Made by a program: the position numbers and the translations under genes
Shown: one piece after another, positions 1 through 7,307 of the stretch
Layout: each line of letters starts with the position of its first letter
How positions within the stretch are numbered: the first letter of the stretch is position 1
Notes under the pieces: model-generated
Told to the model about the DNA's origin: nothing
Seen by the model: only the letters and a program-made list of their open reading frames with translations
The model's database searches: none
NCBI GenBank assembly: GCA_023410875.1
Contig: JAEYPH010000080.1
Location: 1-64,000, forward strand
Direction of reading: 5' to 3'
Origin: Bacillota bacterium
GTDB taxonomy: Bacteria; Bacillota; Clostridia; Christensenellales; UMGS416
Length of the DNA stretch: 64,000 bases

Positions 1-1
1 G

Positions 2-100
2 AAGGCCAGAGGGTACAAAACCATTGATGGATTCATTTGCATGATATACCTGATCGCATCGAAACTAACCTTGGGTTGCCCTAACCCGTTGAAACTATAA
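2..100 (+). mobile_element. 3' end of a probable transposase (partial, cut by window edge)
   Basis: An open frame enters from the left edge and stops at TAA 98-100, giving 32 residues that begin KARGYKT and contain MIYLIASKL and a final NPL. An ARGYR-type motif followed by a hydrophobic MIYLIAGKL-like stretch is, from memory, what ISL3-like and related DDE transposases show at their C-terminus. Only this tail is visible, so neither the catalytic residues nor the IS end can be checked. It could also be the end of an unrelated protein. Confidence 0.35.
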
Positions 101-126
101 CTCGCAACGGTAATTGGAGTAGAGCC

Positions 127-384
127 TTGCTGGGTTCGGTGGTTGAGTTTTTCATCTACAAGCCCCAAAAGGACGTTAGGCAGGCAAGATGGATCCGGAT
201 AGCCGCATTGTGCGTAGGGCTTGCCGCAACCCTTGCTTACTTCCTCTGCGAATATGCCATGAAAATCGAGAATGATGCGCTTGCTCTGACGTTGATGTGC
301 GCAACCATCGTGTCAGGCGGGCTTGTCTCGTGGTTCTCGGAGAAGTTTTTCGACGCAAAGCCGCCACAACACACAGAAGAATGA
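127..384 (+). CDS. small membrane protein, two predicted TM segments
   Basis: An 85-residue protein starting at TTG, with GGAG about 8 bases upstream. Two hydrophobic stretches are visible, near residues 25-42 (IRIAALCVGLAATLAYFL) and 50-66, separated by a short polar loop, with a charged C-terminus. It follows a probable transposase tail and precedes a gene with its own promoter. I do not recognise the family. The non-ATG start and small size leave open that it is a non-coding frame or the fragment of a larger membrane protein. Confidence 0.4.
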   Translation: MLGSVVEFFIYKPQKDVRQARWIRIAALCVGLAATLAYFLCEYAMKIENDALALTLMCATIVSGGLVSWFSEKFFDAKPPQHTEE

Positions 385-451
385 GGCAATGGCCTGCATA
401 TCAGGCGCATAACCCCTTGCGATCATACCATGAACCCGTAAGATTGCCGTA

Positions 452-479
452 TTGCGTTCCCCACCGTACAGCTTATACT
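452..479 (+). promoter_or_regulatory. sigma-A-like promoter of the URO-D-fold gene
   Basis: TTGCGT at 452-457 and TATACT at 474-479 are separated by 16 bases. This places transcription start near 486, just upstream of the ATG at 518 and incompatible with translation starting at 452. Confidence 0.5.
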
Positions 480-517
480 TTTCCCTGTGCGGCCATGGCC
501 GCGCGGGGGAGGACCCT

Positions 518-1624
518 ATGACGATGAACCACAGCGAGCGCTTTCGCGCGTTTTTCAGCGGGGAACCGGTGGACCGGCTGCCGCTGTATTTCTTCGGCTC
601 CTGGCGGGAGACCAAGGCCCGCTGGAAGGCCGAGGGCCTGGATGTGACGACGCTGGAGGGCGACGCCGGCCCCCAGGTGCCGGGCATGGACCCGGACTGG
701 GAGGACGGCATGTGGGATTGCCACGGCCTGGCCCACATCGGCCCCATCGGCACGGTGAAGCCCGAAGTGCTGGAAGAGGACGGCGAGACCATCCTATACC
801 GCAACGCCATCGGCGATGTCGTGCGCGACAGCAAGACCGGCAGCACCATCGCCCACACGGTGGATTACGGCCTGAAACCCACATGGGAATCCTGGGAGGT
901 GTTCAAGACCTATTTCGAGACCGGCCCCCACCGCCACCCGGCGGGCTGGGAGCAGCGGGCGCAGCAGCTCAAGGCCAGCGGCAGGATGCTGGCCTTCATG
1001 GGCGGCAGCCTGTACGGCTGGCTGCGCAACTGGATGGGCGTGGAGCAGATCTCGCTGCTGATGTATGACGACCCGGAGCTCTTCGAGGAGATGGTCGCTT
1101 TCCTAACCGGGCACTTCCTGCGGGAGCTCGAGCCGGTGCTGCGGGTCCTCCGGTTTGACCTTGTGTATTTCTTTGAGGATTGCTGCGGGGCCACGGGGCC
1201 GCTGTTCTCCCCGGCCCTCTACCGGGAGGTGCTGGATAAGTACTACAAGCGCCTGCTGGGCTTCTACAAGGAGAACGGCGTGGCCTTTTCGCTGATCGAT
1301 AGTGACGGCAAGGTGGACCGGCTGATCCCCAGCTGGCTGGGCTCCGGTTTTGACATCCTCTTCCCCGTGGAGGTGGGCACCTGGGGCGCCACGCCCATGA
1401 ATCTGCGCCAGCAGTTCGGCCCCGGCATCAAGATGCTGGGCGGCGTGGACAAGCATGTGATCCCCAAAGGTGAGGCTGCCATCCGCGAGCACCTGCTCTC
1501 GCTCAAGCCCGCGGTGGACCAGGGCGGCTATCTGCCCATCCCCGACCACCGCATTCCTCCGGAGTGCTCGTTGGAGGATTTCCGGACCTACTTAAGGGTC
1601 TATCAGGAAGTGTTCAGCCGGTGA
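518..1624 (+). CDS. uroporphyrinogen decarboxylase (URO-D) superfamily protein, methyltransferase-like
   Basis: A 368-residue protein of the URO-D/MtaA/CmuA fold family. Members of this branch in anaerobes usually move methyl groups between a substrate, a corrinoid protein and coenzymes rather than make haem. Seen: N-terminal RFRAFFSGEPVDRLP, which is the family's opening motif (usually ER...L.g..pDR.P), a FFEDCCG segment near residue 223, and LGGVDKH near residue 308. The start at ATG 518 is chosen because GGGGGAGGA lies 6 bases upstream and a promoter ends at 479. No haem genes are adjacent; the substrate cannot be told. A link with the corrinoid-dependent acetyl-CoA pathway 38 kb away is only an inference. 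Confidence 0.75.
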   Translation: MTMNHSERFRAFFSGEPVDRLPLYFFGSWRETKARWKAEGLDVTTLEGDAGPQVPGMDPDWEDGMWDCHGLAHIGPIGTVKPEVLEEDGETILYRNAIGDVVRDSKTGSTIAHTVDYGLKPTWESWEVFKTYFETGPHRHPAGWEQRAQQLKASGRMLAFMGGSLYGWLRNWMGVEQISLLMYDDPELFEEMVAFLTGHFLRELEPVLRVLRFDLVYFFEDCCGATGPLFSPALYREVLDKYYKRLLGFYKENGVAFSLIDSDGKVDRLIPSWLGSGFDILFPVEVGTWGATPMNLRQQFGPGIKMLGGVDKHVIPKGEAAIREHLLSLKPAVDQGGYLPIPDHRIPPECSLEDFRTYLRVYQEVFSR

Positions 1625-1637
1625 GGAAGGAGGTCTA

Positions 1638-2084
1638 ATGATCGAAGAACTGCTTGCATGTGCCACACTGCTAAAGGCGGGCCTCATGTCAAATAAAGAA
1701 TACGAAAGTGTTCTGGACGCGCTGTTTATGAAAATGCCCGAAAACGCTTTGCTTTTGGATTTGGAGTACGTTTCAACCAATATGGACAAGACGATTTCGA
1801 TCGTTTGCCGTTATTACGAGGAGCATAGCGTGGATTTCGTTGTTTTCGGCCAATCCTTGATGGATGTCTTAAGGAAGGCGTACTCTCGCGAGGGCACGGA
1901 CCTTGAAGACTTCGCCGCAAAAACATATGCCGCATGGGAAACGCTCCCTTCGGCCATTCAAATAACTGAACCTTTTTGGACAATGAACTATGCGTATGAG
2001 CCTTTGTTCTGGGGAGACGGAAAGCAAACAAGAGATCTGTATGAAAAGATGTTTTGTTTTTATGATGAGCAAAAAAACGTTTGA
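1638..2084 (+). CDS. hypothetical protein, 148 aa
   Basis: A cytoplasmic-looking 148-residue acidic protein with a good ribosome site (GAAGGAGG, 6-8 bases before ATG) only 13 bases after the URO-D-fold gene, so probably cotranscribed. It is predicted mostly helical, without signal peptide or membrane segment, and has no motif that I recognise. Codon use is less GC-rich than in the upstream gene (for example GAA, TTT and AAA dominate its 3' half), which suggests a different history. A GC-rich palindromic repeat follows its stop codon. Confidence 0.55.
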   Translation: MIEELLACATLLKAGLMSNKEYESVLDALFMKMPENALLLDLEYVSTNMDKTISIVCRYYEEHSVDFVVFGQSLMDVLRKAYSREGTDLEDFAAKTYAAWETLPSAIQITEPFWTMNYAYEPLFWGDGKQTRDLYEKMFCFYDEQKNV

Positions 2085-2104
2085 AAATGAGGCAAAGACA
2101 CAGC

Positions 2105-2240
2105 TTAAAAAAAGCGGGGAGTGTTTAAGCGGGGCTACACCCTGTGGCCCTACCGGACCGGGTTCAGGGCGGAGCCCTGAAAAAAATACTCCCCCTTCCC
2201 GCCGGGAAGGGGGTAGGGGGATGGGGCCTTTGCCGACAGC
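2105..2240. repeat. GC-rich intergenic palindromic element
   Basis: Between the 148-aa gene and the HelD gene (converging) lie nested palindromes: CAGGGCGGAGCCCTG near 2166-2180 and CCCCCTTCCCGCCGGGAAGGGGG near 2191-2213. Similar but not identical GC-rich palindromic blocks occur at 41700-41830 and 48860-48975, always between genes. They could act as terminators or be non-autonomous repeat elements. Confidence 0.6.
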
Positions 2241-2269
2241 CTGAATGAGGTTGTGAGGCCCATTCTTCG

Positions 2270-4450
2270 CTAAATCATTTCCTCCATCAAGTCCATATAC
2301 GGCGCCAGAAACCCCGTAAGCTCCCCACTGCACACCAGAAACAAATGGTGCAGTGCCCTTGTGCACATCAGGTACAGTATGCGCTTGTCCTGCGCCGTGC
2401 GGAAGGCCGCGGCCGAGCAGTCCGGCAGGATCACGCAGTCGAACTCCAACCCCTTGGCCAGAGACACCGGCAAAATCAGCGTGCCAGCGCGGAAGCTGTG
2501 ATCGCTGCTGCCCAGCAGGCCAACGTCGGCGCGGCCCAGGCCGGCGTGCAGCGCCCGGGCCTGCTCTACGGTCTTGGTGATGATGCCCACGGAGTCGCTG
2601 CTCCGGCACTCGGGCATGTCCAGCGCCCGCAGGATGCATGCCCCGGCGTCTGCTCCGCGCAGCAGCCGGGGCTTGGAGCCGTCCCGGTTGAAGGCCTCGC
2701 CCTTGGGCCGCTCCAACAGCTTGGCGGCCAGGTCGCTGATGGGCCGGGTGGAGCGGTAGCTCTTGGTCAGCTCCATGACCGTGCCGCCGTACAGGGCCTG
2801 CAGCTGTGCCGGGTCCTGCAGGTTGAGCACCGGGAACATCGCCTGCTGCGGGTCGGCCAGCACCGTGTATTTGCTGTTGGCCGTGAGTCCCCTTATGATG
2901 CGGTGCTGCAGGACGCTAAAATCCTGGGCCTCGTCGATCAGCACATGGCGGATGGTCCTGTCGGCCTCCAGCTCCCCGCTCAGCAGCCGGATGTACAGCA
3001 TCACCAGCGCGTCCTCAAAGGGCAGGCTGCCGGAGGCCAGCCGCGCCGCCGTGCTTTCATAGAGCGCGGGGTTCAGGCTCCGGGCTTGGCTGTATGCCCG
3101 CAACAGGCGCGGGTACAGCCCTTCCGCGTCCAGATTGGCCTGGGCGAACAGCCGCTGGTGCGCCCGGTCGCGGGTGGATTGCCGCAGGCGATCGTATTCG
3201 CCGTCCACATCCTTGGCGTCCACCATCTCCGCCAGCAGCATCAGCTTGATCTCATCAGCCCTTTGGAGGAAGAAATCGTCGATGCGGTCCTGGGCATAGG
3301 CGCACAGTCGGTTGAGCCGGGTGAAGGGGCGGAACTTGTGATCGGCGGCAAAGCGGGCGGTCAGCGTCTCCCCGGTGCACACCGTCTCCTGAAAGACCCG
3401 GATGTCCTCAAAGGCGACCCACAGGCCGTGGACGCGCTCCTGCAGGAAATCCAGAAAATCCGCCGCGTACTTGGTGCGCACGCCGGCCACGCGGTCGTCG
3501 CTGCCCTGCGCGTGCAGGAAGTGCTCGGTCAGCTCGCAGGGGTCCAGCGGCGTTTTGCCCGTGCCGAACTGCTCCCGGGTCAGTTGGGAGAAGCTCAGCT
3601 TGCGCACGTCCTGCTCTCCGAGCTCGGGGATGATGTCGGCGATGTAGGAATGGAACACGTCGCTCTGGGCGAAGATCAGCACGTTCTGTGAGGAAATGCT
3701 GCCCCGCGCCTGGTACAGATGATAGGCCAGGCGGTGCAGGCCGATGGAGGTTTTGCCGCTGCCCGCTGCGCCGAACACCAGCAGGTCCTCGCCGGTGTTG
3801 TGGCGGATGGCGGCGTTCTGCTCCCGCTGGATGCTGCTGATGATGGTCCTCAGGCGGCTCTCCGAGTGCAGCGAGAGCTCCCGTTGCAGGATGGCGTCGT
3901 CGATCGTCAGGTCGGAATCCAGCATGTATTCGAAGGCGCCGTCCGTGATCTTGTATTGCCTTTTCAAGCTGATGACGCCGTGCATCTCGCCGGAGGGGCT
4001 TGTATAGCAGGCGGGGCCGATGCCGTAATCGTAGAACATCGAGCACACCGGCGCCCGCCAGTCATACACGAGGGGTCGGAATTTGCCCGGCACGGTCAGA
4101 GAATGCACGCCGATGTAAATCTGGGCGGGCTTGCTCTGGCCGGCAGCGGCAAAGTCGATGCGCCCGAAATAGGGAGAGTGCAGCATCTTGCGCAGCATAC
4201 GCAGGCTGCCGCGGCTGCGCTGCAGCCAATGGTCGTGCAGCGCCAGCTCCGTGGCATACTGCTGATACTCCACGACGTCGTCGAAGTCGTAGATCATGTG
4301 GTGGCCTTCCTCCCACAGGTTGGCGGCCAGCGCGGCGTTTTGGTCCCGGGTGTCGTCGATCTCTCGTTCCACGGCTCGAATATGGCTGCGGATCAGGTCC
4401 ATGACCGCAACCAAATGCTGTTCTTCCTGCTGCCTTTGCAGCTGGTCCAT
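2270..4450 (-). CDS. helD: UvrD-like helicase, HelD (RNA polymerase recycling factor) type
   Basis: A 726-residue superfamily 1 ATPase. HelD binds RNA polymerase and removes it from stalled complexes or DNA. Seen in order: a coiled-coil N-terminus (residues ~1-80) in place of the accessory start of UvrD; Walker A GAAGSGKTS near residue 225; Walker B/DEAQD (VLIDEAQDFSVLQ) near 505; ADPQQAMFP (motif III) near 535; a KSYRSTRPI motif IV; and LAKGLEFDCVILPD (motif V/Va) near 655. The start at 4450 gives the usual HelD opening (MDQLQRQQEEQHL...) with GGGGATGGG upstream; the longer frame has no support. It is transcribed divergently from the DUF5655-like gene, with TATAAT at 4482-4487 (minus). It is close to the usual 700-780 residue size. 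Confidence 0.85.
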   Translation of the reverse strand: MDQLQRQQEEQHLVAVMDLIRSHIRAVEREIDDTRDQNAALAANLWEEGHHMIYDFDDVVEYQQYATELALHDHWLQRSRGSLRMLRKMLHSPYFGRIDFAAAGQSKPAQIYIGVHSLTVPGKFRPLVYDWRAPVCSMFYDYGIGPACYTSPSGEMHGVISLKRQYKITDGAFEYMLDSDLTIDDAILQRELSLHSESRLRTIISSIQREQNAAIRHNTGEDLLVFGAAGSGKTSIGLHRLAYHLYQARGSISSQNVLIFAQSDVFHSYIADIIPELGEQDVRKLSFSQLTREQFGTGKTPLDPCELTEHFLHAQGSDDRVAGVRTKYAADFLDFLQERVHGLWVAFEDIRVFQETVCTGETLTARFAADHKFRPFTRLNRLCAYAQDRIDDFFLQRADEIKLMLLAEMVDAKDVDGEYDRLRQSTRDRAHQRLFAQANLDAEGLYPRLLRAYSQARSLNPALYESTAARLASGSLPFEDALVMLYIRLLSGELEADRTIRHVLIDEAQDFSVLQHRIIRGLTANSKYTVLADPQQAMFPVLNLQDPAQLQALYGGTVMELTKSYRSTRPISDLAAKLLERPKGEAFNRDGSKPRLLRGADAGACILRALDMPECRSSDSVGIITKTVEQARALHAGLGRADVGLLGSSDHSFRAGTLILPVSLAKGLEFDCVILPDCSAAAFRTAQDKRILYLMCTRALHHLFLVCSGELTGFLAPYMDLMEEMI

Positions 4451-4513
4451 CGTCCCATCCCCAAACTTATGATGTTCTCCGATTATAGGCTTCGCCGCAG
4501 GCAAAGGGCAGTC

Positions 4514-4542
4514 TTGTTTTGACACTACTTTAGGTGTATAAT
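4514..4542 (+). promoter_or_regulatory. sigma-A-like promoter
   Basis: TTGTTT (4514-4519) and TATAAT (4537-4542) are 17 bases apart, in the divergent region between helD and the DUF5655-like gene. Transcription would start near 4549, before ATG 4598. Confidence 0.6.
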
Positions 4543-4597
4543 ATACTTGTGGAAGAGTGGTAATGAGACAACCCTTTTTGGGCATTTTGATTGCGTT

Positions 4598-5008
4598 ATG
4601 AACACACGACAGATGGATCAGCTTCAGGACGAGGAACGCTACTTCGCCGGAAATCCGGCGTCGCTGGCGCTGTACCGCTTTGTGCGCGACGAGGTGCTGC
4701 GGGCGTTCCCCTCGGCGGTCGTCGATGTGCAGAAGACCCAGATAACTTTTCGAGACCCGTTTGTTTTCGCCTGTGTATGGCAACCGCCGCGACCGGTCAA
4801 GGGCCATGGCGACGGCCACGTCGTGCTGAGCTTTGGATTGGATTATCCTTTGGAAAGCCCCCGCGTACAGCCCGTGCCCGTGCGCGCCAACCGTTGGACC
4901 CATCATCTGTGGCTGACCGGACCGCAAGACATGGACGCCCAGGCGCTGCAGTGGCTCTGGGATTCCCATGCATTGCCCCGCCGCAGATCGAAAACCAATC
5001 GCGAATAA
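4598..5008 (+). CDS. DUF5655-like protein
   Basis: A 136-residue soluble protein beginning MNTRQMDQLQDEERYF. Its layout, with an N-terminal helix (FAGNPASLALYRF), a KTQITFRDPFVFACVW strand region and a C-terminal NRWTHHLWL followed by a helix, resembles the small DUF5655 family found in many Clostridia and Actinobacteria, for which no biochemical role is known. The start is uncertain: the in-frame TTG at 4547 lies on the promoter, and ATG 4598 has only a weak ribosome site; ATG 4613 is an alternative. It is preceded by its own promoter and followed by a candidate cre-like operator. Confidence 0.55.
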   Translation: MNTRQMDQLQDEERYFAGNPASLALYRFVRDEVLRAFPSAVVDVQKTQITFRDPFVFACVWQPPRPVKGHGDGHVVLSFGLDYPLESPRVQPVPVRANRWTHHLWLTGPQDMDAQALQWLWDSHALPRRRSKTNRE

Positions 5009-5072
5009 CAGAGCTTTTTTGCGTTTCGCCGGCAGGATTCCAGGAAACTGCGCAGAATAAAAGGAAGAGGCA

Positions 5073-5086
5073 TGAAAACGTTTACC
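5073..5086 (+). promoter_or_regulatory. candidate LacI/CcpA-type operator (cre-like)
   Basis: TGAAAACGTTTACC matches the cre consensus TGWAARCGYTWWCA except at the last base and has an AAACGTTT core palindrome. It sits 48 bases upstream of the Gfo/Idh/MocA start codon, so it could control the two-gene sugar catabolic unit. Confidence 0.45.
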
Positions 5087-5133
5087 GATATCATGCCTGC
5101 AAGTATATTTTTCACACTGGAGGAACATCGACA

Positions 5134-6240
5134 ATGGCAAATCTCAAAATCGGCTTCATCGGATGCGGCGGCATCGCCAACGGCAAGCATTTGCCCGGCA
5201 TGTCTCAGGAGCCCGGCGTGGACCTGGTCGCCTTCTGCGATCTGATCCTCGAGCGCGCTCAGGAAGCTGCCAAGAAATACGGCACTTCCGACGCCAAGGT
5301 CTACACCGACTATCATGAGCTGCTCAAGGACAAGAGCATCGATGCTGTGCACGTTTTAACCCCCAACGTCGCCCATGCGGAGATCACCGTGGCCGCGCTG
5401 GAAGCTGGCAAGCACGTGCTGTGCGAAAAGCCCATGGCTGCCACCGCCGCCGATGCCCAGAAGATGATGGACGCCCAGAAGCGCACGGGCAAGATGCTGA
5501 CGATTGGTTACCAGTACCGTCACTTCCATACGAACGCCGTGGCCAAGGCCGTCGTGAACGAGGGCTGGCTGGGCGACATCTATTATGCCGAGGCCGAGTA
5601 CACCCGCCGCCGCGGCGTGCCCACCTGGGGCGTGTTCCTGGACAAGGAGAAGCAGGGGGGCGGCCCGCTGATCGACATCGGCACCCATGCGCTGGACCTG
5701 ACGCTGTGGCTCATGGACAACTATGAGCCTCTGTATGTCGTCGGCTCCACCTTTGAGAAGCTTGGCCGTCTGCTGGAAGGCCCCGCTCAGGGACAGACCA
5801 GTTGGATGGACGGCAGCCCCGACTACTGGAACAACGAGACTTTCGACGTCGAGGATTCTTCCTTCGGCTTCGTCAAGATGAAGAACGGCGCCACCATTGT
5901 GCTTAAGGCCAGCTGGGCGCTGAACGTGGCGGAGCCTCGCGACGCAACGGCGCTGCTGTGCGGCACCAAGGGCGGTCTGGACACCCACGACGGCGTTCGC
6001 CTGAACCACGTGGTGGCCGGTCAGCAGTCTGTCACCATGGTGGGCAAGAAGGTCAACCCCTACATCCCCGGCTTCAGCGGCGGCAAGCCCCAGCGCAGCC
6101 GTGAGGCCCAGATCTGGGTGGCCGCGCTCAAGGGCGAGGGCGAACTGTTCGTCAAGCCCGAGCAGGCCTTCTGTGTCACCCGCATCCTGGACGCCATCTA
6201 TGAGTCCTCCCGCACCAACGCGCCGGTGTACTTCAAGTAA
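5134..6240 (+). CDS. Gfo/Idh/MocA family NAD(P)-dependent oxidoreductase
   Basis: A 368-residue dehydrogenase of the glucose-fructose oxidoreductase/inositol dehydrogenase family, which oxidises a hydroxyl of a sugar, polyol or sugar acid with NAD(P). Seen: a Rossmann GFIGCGGIANGKHL at residues 7-20, VHVLTPN near 74, and the family signature CEKPMA near 97-102 with its catalytic lysine; a downstream GGGPLIDIGTHALDL near 173-187 (the DxGxH substrate motif). Start ATG 5134 has GGAGG 10 bases upstream. The much longer frame starting upstream overlaps the DUF5655-like gene and is not supported. It is followed 104 bases later by a TIM-barrel isomerase, a common pairing in inositol-like or sugar-acid breakdown. 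The substrate is unknown. Confidence 0.88.
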   Translation: MANLKIGFIGCGGIANGKHLPGMSQEPGVDLVAFCDLILERAQEAAKKYGTSDAKVYTDYHELLKDKSIDAVHVLTPNVAHAEITVAALEAGKHVLCEKPMAATAADAQKMMDAQKRTGKMLTIGYQYRHFHTNAVAKAVVNEGWLGDIYYAEAEYTRRRGVPTWGVFLDKEKQGGGPLIDIGTHALDLTLWLMDNYEPLYVVGSTFEKLGRLLEGPAQGQTSWMDGSPDYWNNETFDVEDSSFGFVKMKNGATIVLKASWALNVAEPRDATALLCGTKGGLDTHDGVRLNHVVAGQQSVTMVGKKVNPYIPGFSGGKPQRSREAQIWVAALKGEGELFVKPEQAFCVTRILDAIYESSRTNAPVYFK

Positions 6241-6344
6241 AACAAACCAATCTCCGGTTATAGCGGCGGCAAATAATGATTGCGTGTCAATCCTTTTTGC
6301 CGCCGCAAATATATAGCTGTTGGTAAAATGAAAGGAGATTCCCC

Positions 6345-7187
6345 ATGGAAAACATCAATCTTGCGTTGTACTCCTATGGCTGGAACAACACGCTGTCCAT
6401 GGAAGAAAAGCTCAAGAAGGCCGCCGAGATGGGCTATGCCGGCGTGGAATATGCCGGCGGCTATGGCGGTGTGGACGCTGCGGAAATGCAGCGGCTGCTG
6501 GCTAAATATAACTTGAAGGCTGTCAGCTCTCACGTGGGCATGGACGCCATCGCCCGGGATCTGCCCTTCCTAAAGGAAGTCGGCGCCCAGTTCGCCATCG
6601 TGCCGGGCTTCCCTTTCTCGACCCACGAAGAAGCCAAGGAGTGCGCCCGCCTGCTCAATGAAAACGGCAAGCTTGCTGCCCAGTATGGCATCAAAGTGGG
6701 CTACCATAACCACACCAGCGAGTTCTTCGTCGTGGACGGCAAGCCGCTGCTGGACACCGTCATTGAGAACACCGACCCCGCGTTGGTGGGCATTGAGCTG
6801 GATTGCGGATGGGCGTCCGCCGCAGGCATCGACCCGGCGGCTTACATCGCCAAGTACGCTGGCCGCTTCATCGCCATTCACGTGAAGGAAAACAGCAAGG
6901 TGACCGGCCCCGACAAGCCCCACAGCCCCAAGGATGAGCAGCCCCAGTGGAAGATCGGTCCCGACGGCAAGCCGATCATCCCTGAGGAGGTCATGCGCCA
7001 CTTCGAGGAGCTCATGAAGATGAACGTGCCCACGGGCCAGGGCATCGTGGATTGGAAGGCCGTCAAGGCCGCCGCGGAAGCCCAGGGCTGCCACGCCTTC
7101 ATCGTCGAGCGCGAATACAGCTACGACGGCAAGGAGCGCGTGGACTGCCTGCAGGAGGACGTGAACTGGCTCAAGGTCAATCTGTAA
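6345..7187 (+). CDS. sugar phosphate isomerase/epimerase (xylose isomerase-like TIM barrel)
   Basis: A 280-residue AP-endonuclease-2-type TIM-barrel protein of the IolE/IolH/hexulose isomerase group. Seen: MEEKLKKAAEMGYAGVEYAG near residues 20-38, GYHNHTSEF near 121-130 (metal ligand His), IELDCGWASAAG near 149, IHVKENS near 179, and a final FIVEREYS segment (metal-binding Glu) near 257. Its ribosome site is AAAGGAG before ATG. With the preceding Gfo/Idh/MocA enzyme it forms a likely two-step oxidation/isomerisation unit on a cyclitol or sugar acid. Twin hairpin terminators follow. Confidence 0.82.
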   Translation: MENINLALYSYGWNNTLSMEEKLKKAAEMGYAGVEYAGGYGGVDAAEMQRLLAKYNLKAVSSHVGMDAIARDLPFLKEVGAQFAIVPGFPFSTHEEAKECARLLNENGKLAAQYGIKVGYHNHTSEFFVVDGKPLLDTVIENTDPALVGIELDCGWASAAGIDPAAYIAKYAGRFIAIHVKENSKVTGPDKPHSPKDEQPQWKIGPDGKPIIPEEVMRHFEELMKMNVPTGQGIVDWKAVKAAAEAQGCHAFIVEREYSYDGKERVDCLQEDVNWLKVNL

Positions 7188-7216
7188 GACGGGAACGCTC
7201 CGCAAGGACTCACAAG

Positions 7217-7254
7217 AAGGGCGAGGCCAATGTCAAGTTGGCCTCGCCCTTTTA
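7217..7254 (+). terminator. intrinsic terminator of the oxidoreductase/isomerase unit
   Basis: Perfect 14-bp stem (AAGGGCGAGGCCAA, 7217-7230, with 7238-7251), 7-base loop and TTTAT tail. Confidence 0.8.
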
Positions 7255-7259
7255 TAAGC

Positions 7260-7296
7260 AAAGACCTCCGCCGCGCAGCGCGCGGCGGAGGTCTTT
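7260..7296 (-). terminator. hairpin terminator of the Ig-repeat protein gene
   Basis: Perfect 17-bp inverted repeat (7260-7276 with 7280-7296) with a 3-base loop, just downstream of the minus-strand stop at 7308. The T-tract is short, so termination efficiency is uncertain. Confidence 0.6.
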
Positions 7297-7307
7297 GCAG
7301 TTGGTAT

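Noticed and set aside
452..517. Upstream extension of the URO-D-fold protein
   Set aside because: Falls on the promoter; the first good ribosome site serves ATG 518.
2345..3691. 448-codon frame antisense to helD
   Set aside because: Product is low-complexity (Q/G/A/H-rich), a shadow of the helicase's third codon positions.
4451..5140. 230-residue N-terminal extension of HelD in the open frame
   Set aside because: Antisense to the DUF5655-like gene and without any HelD-family features; a ribosome site precedes ATG 4450.
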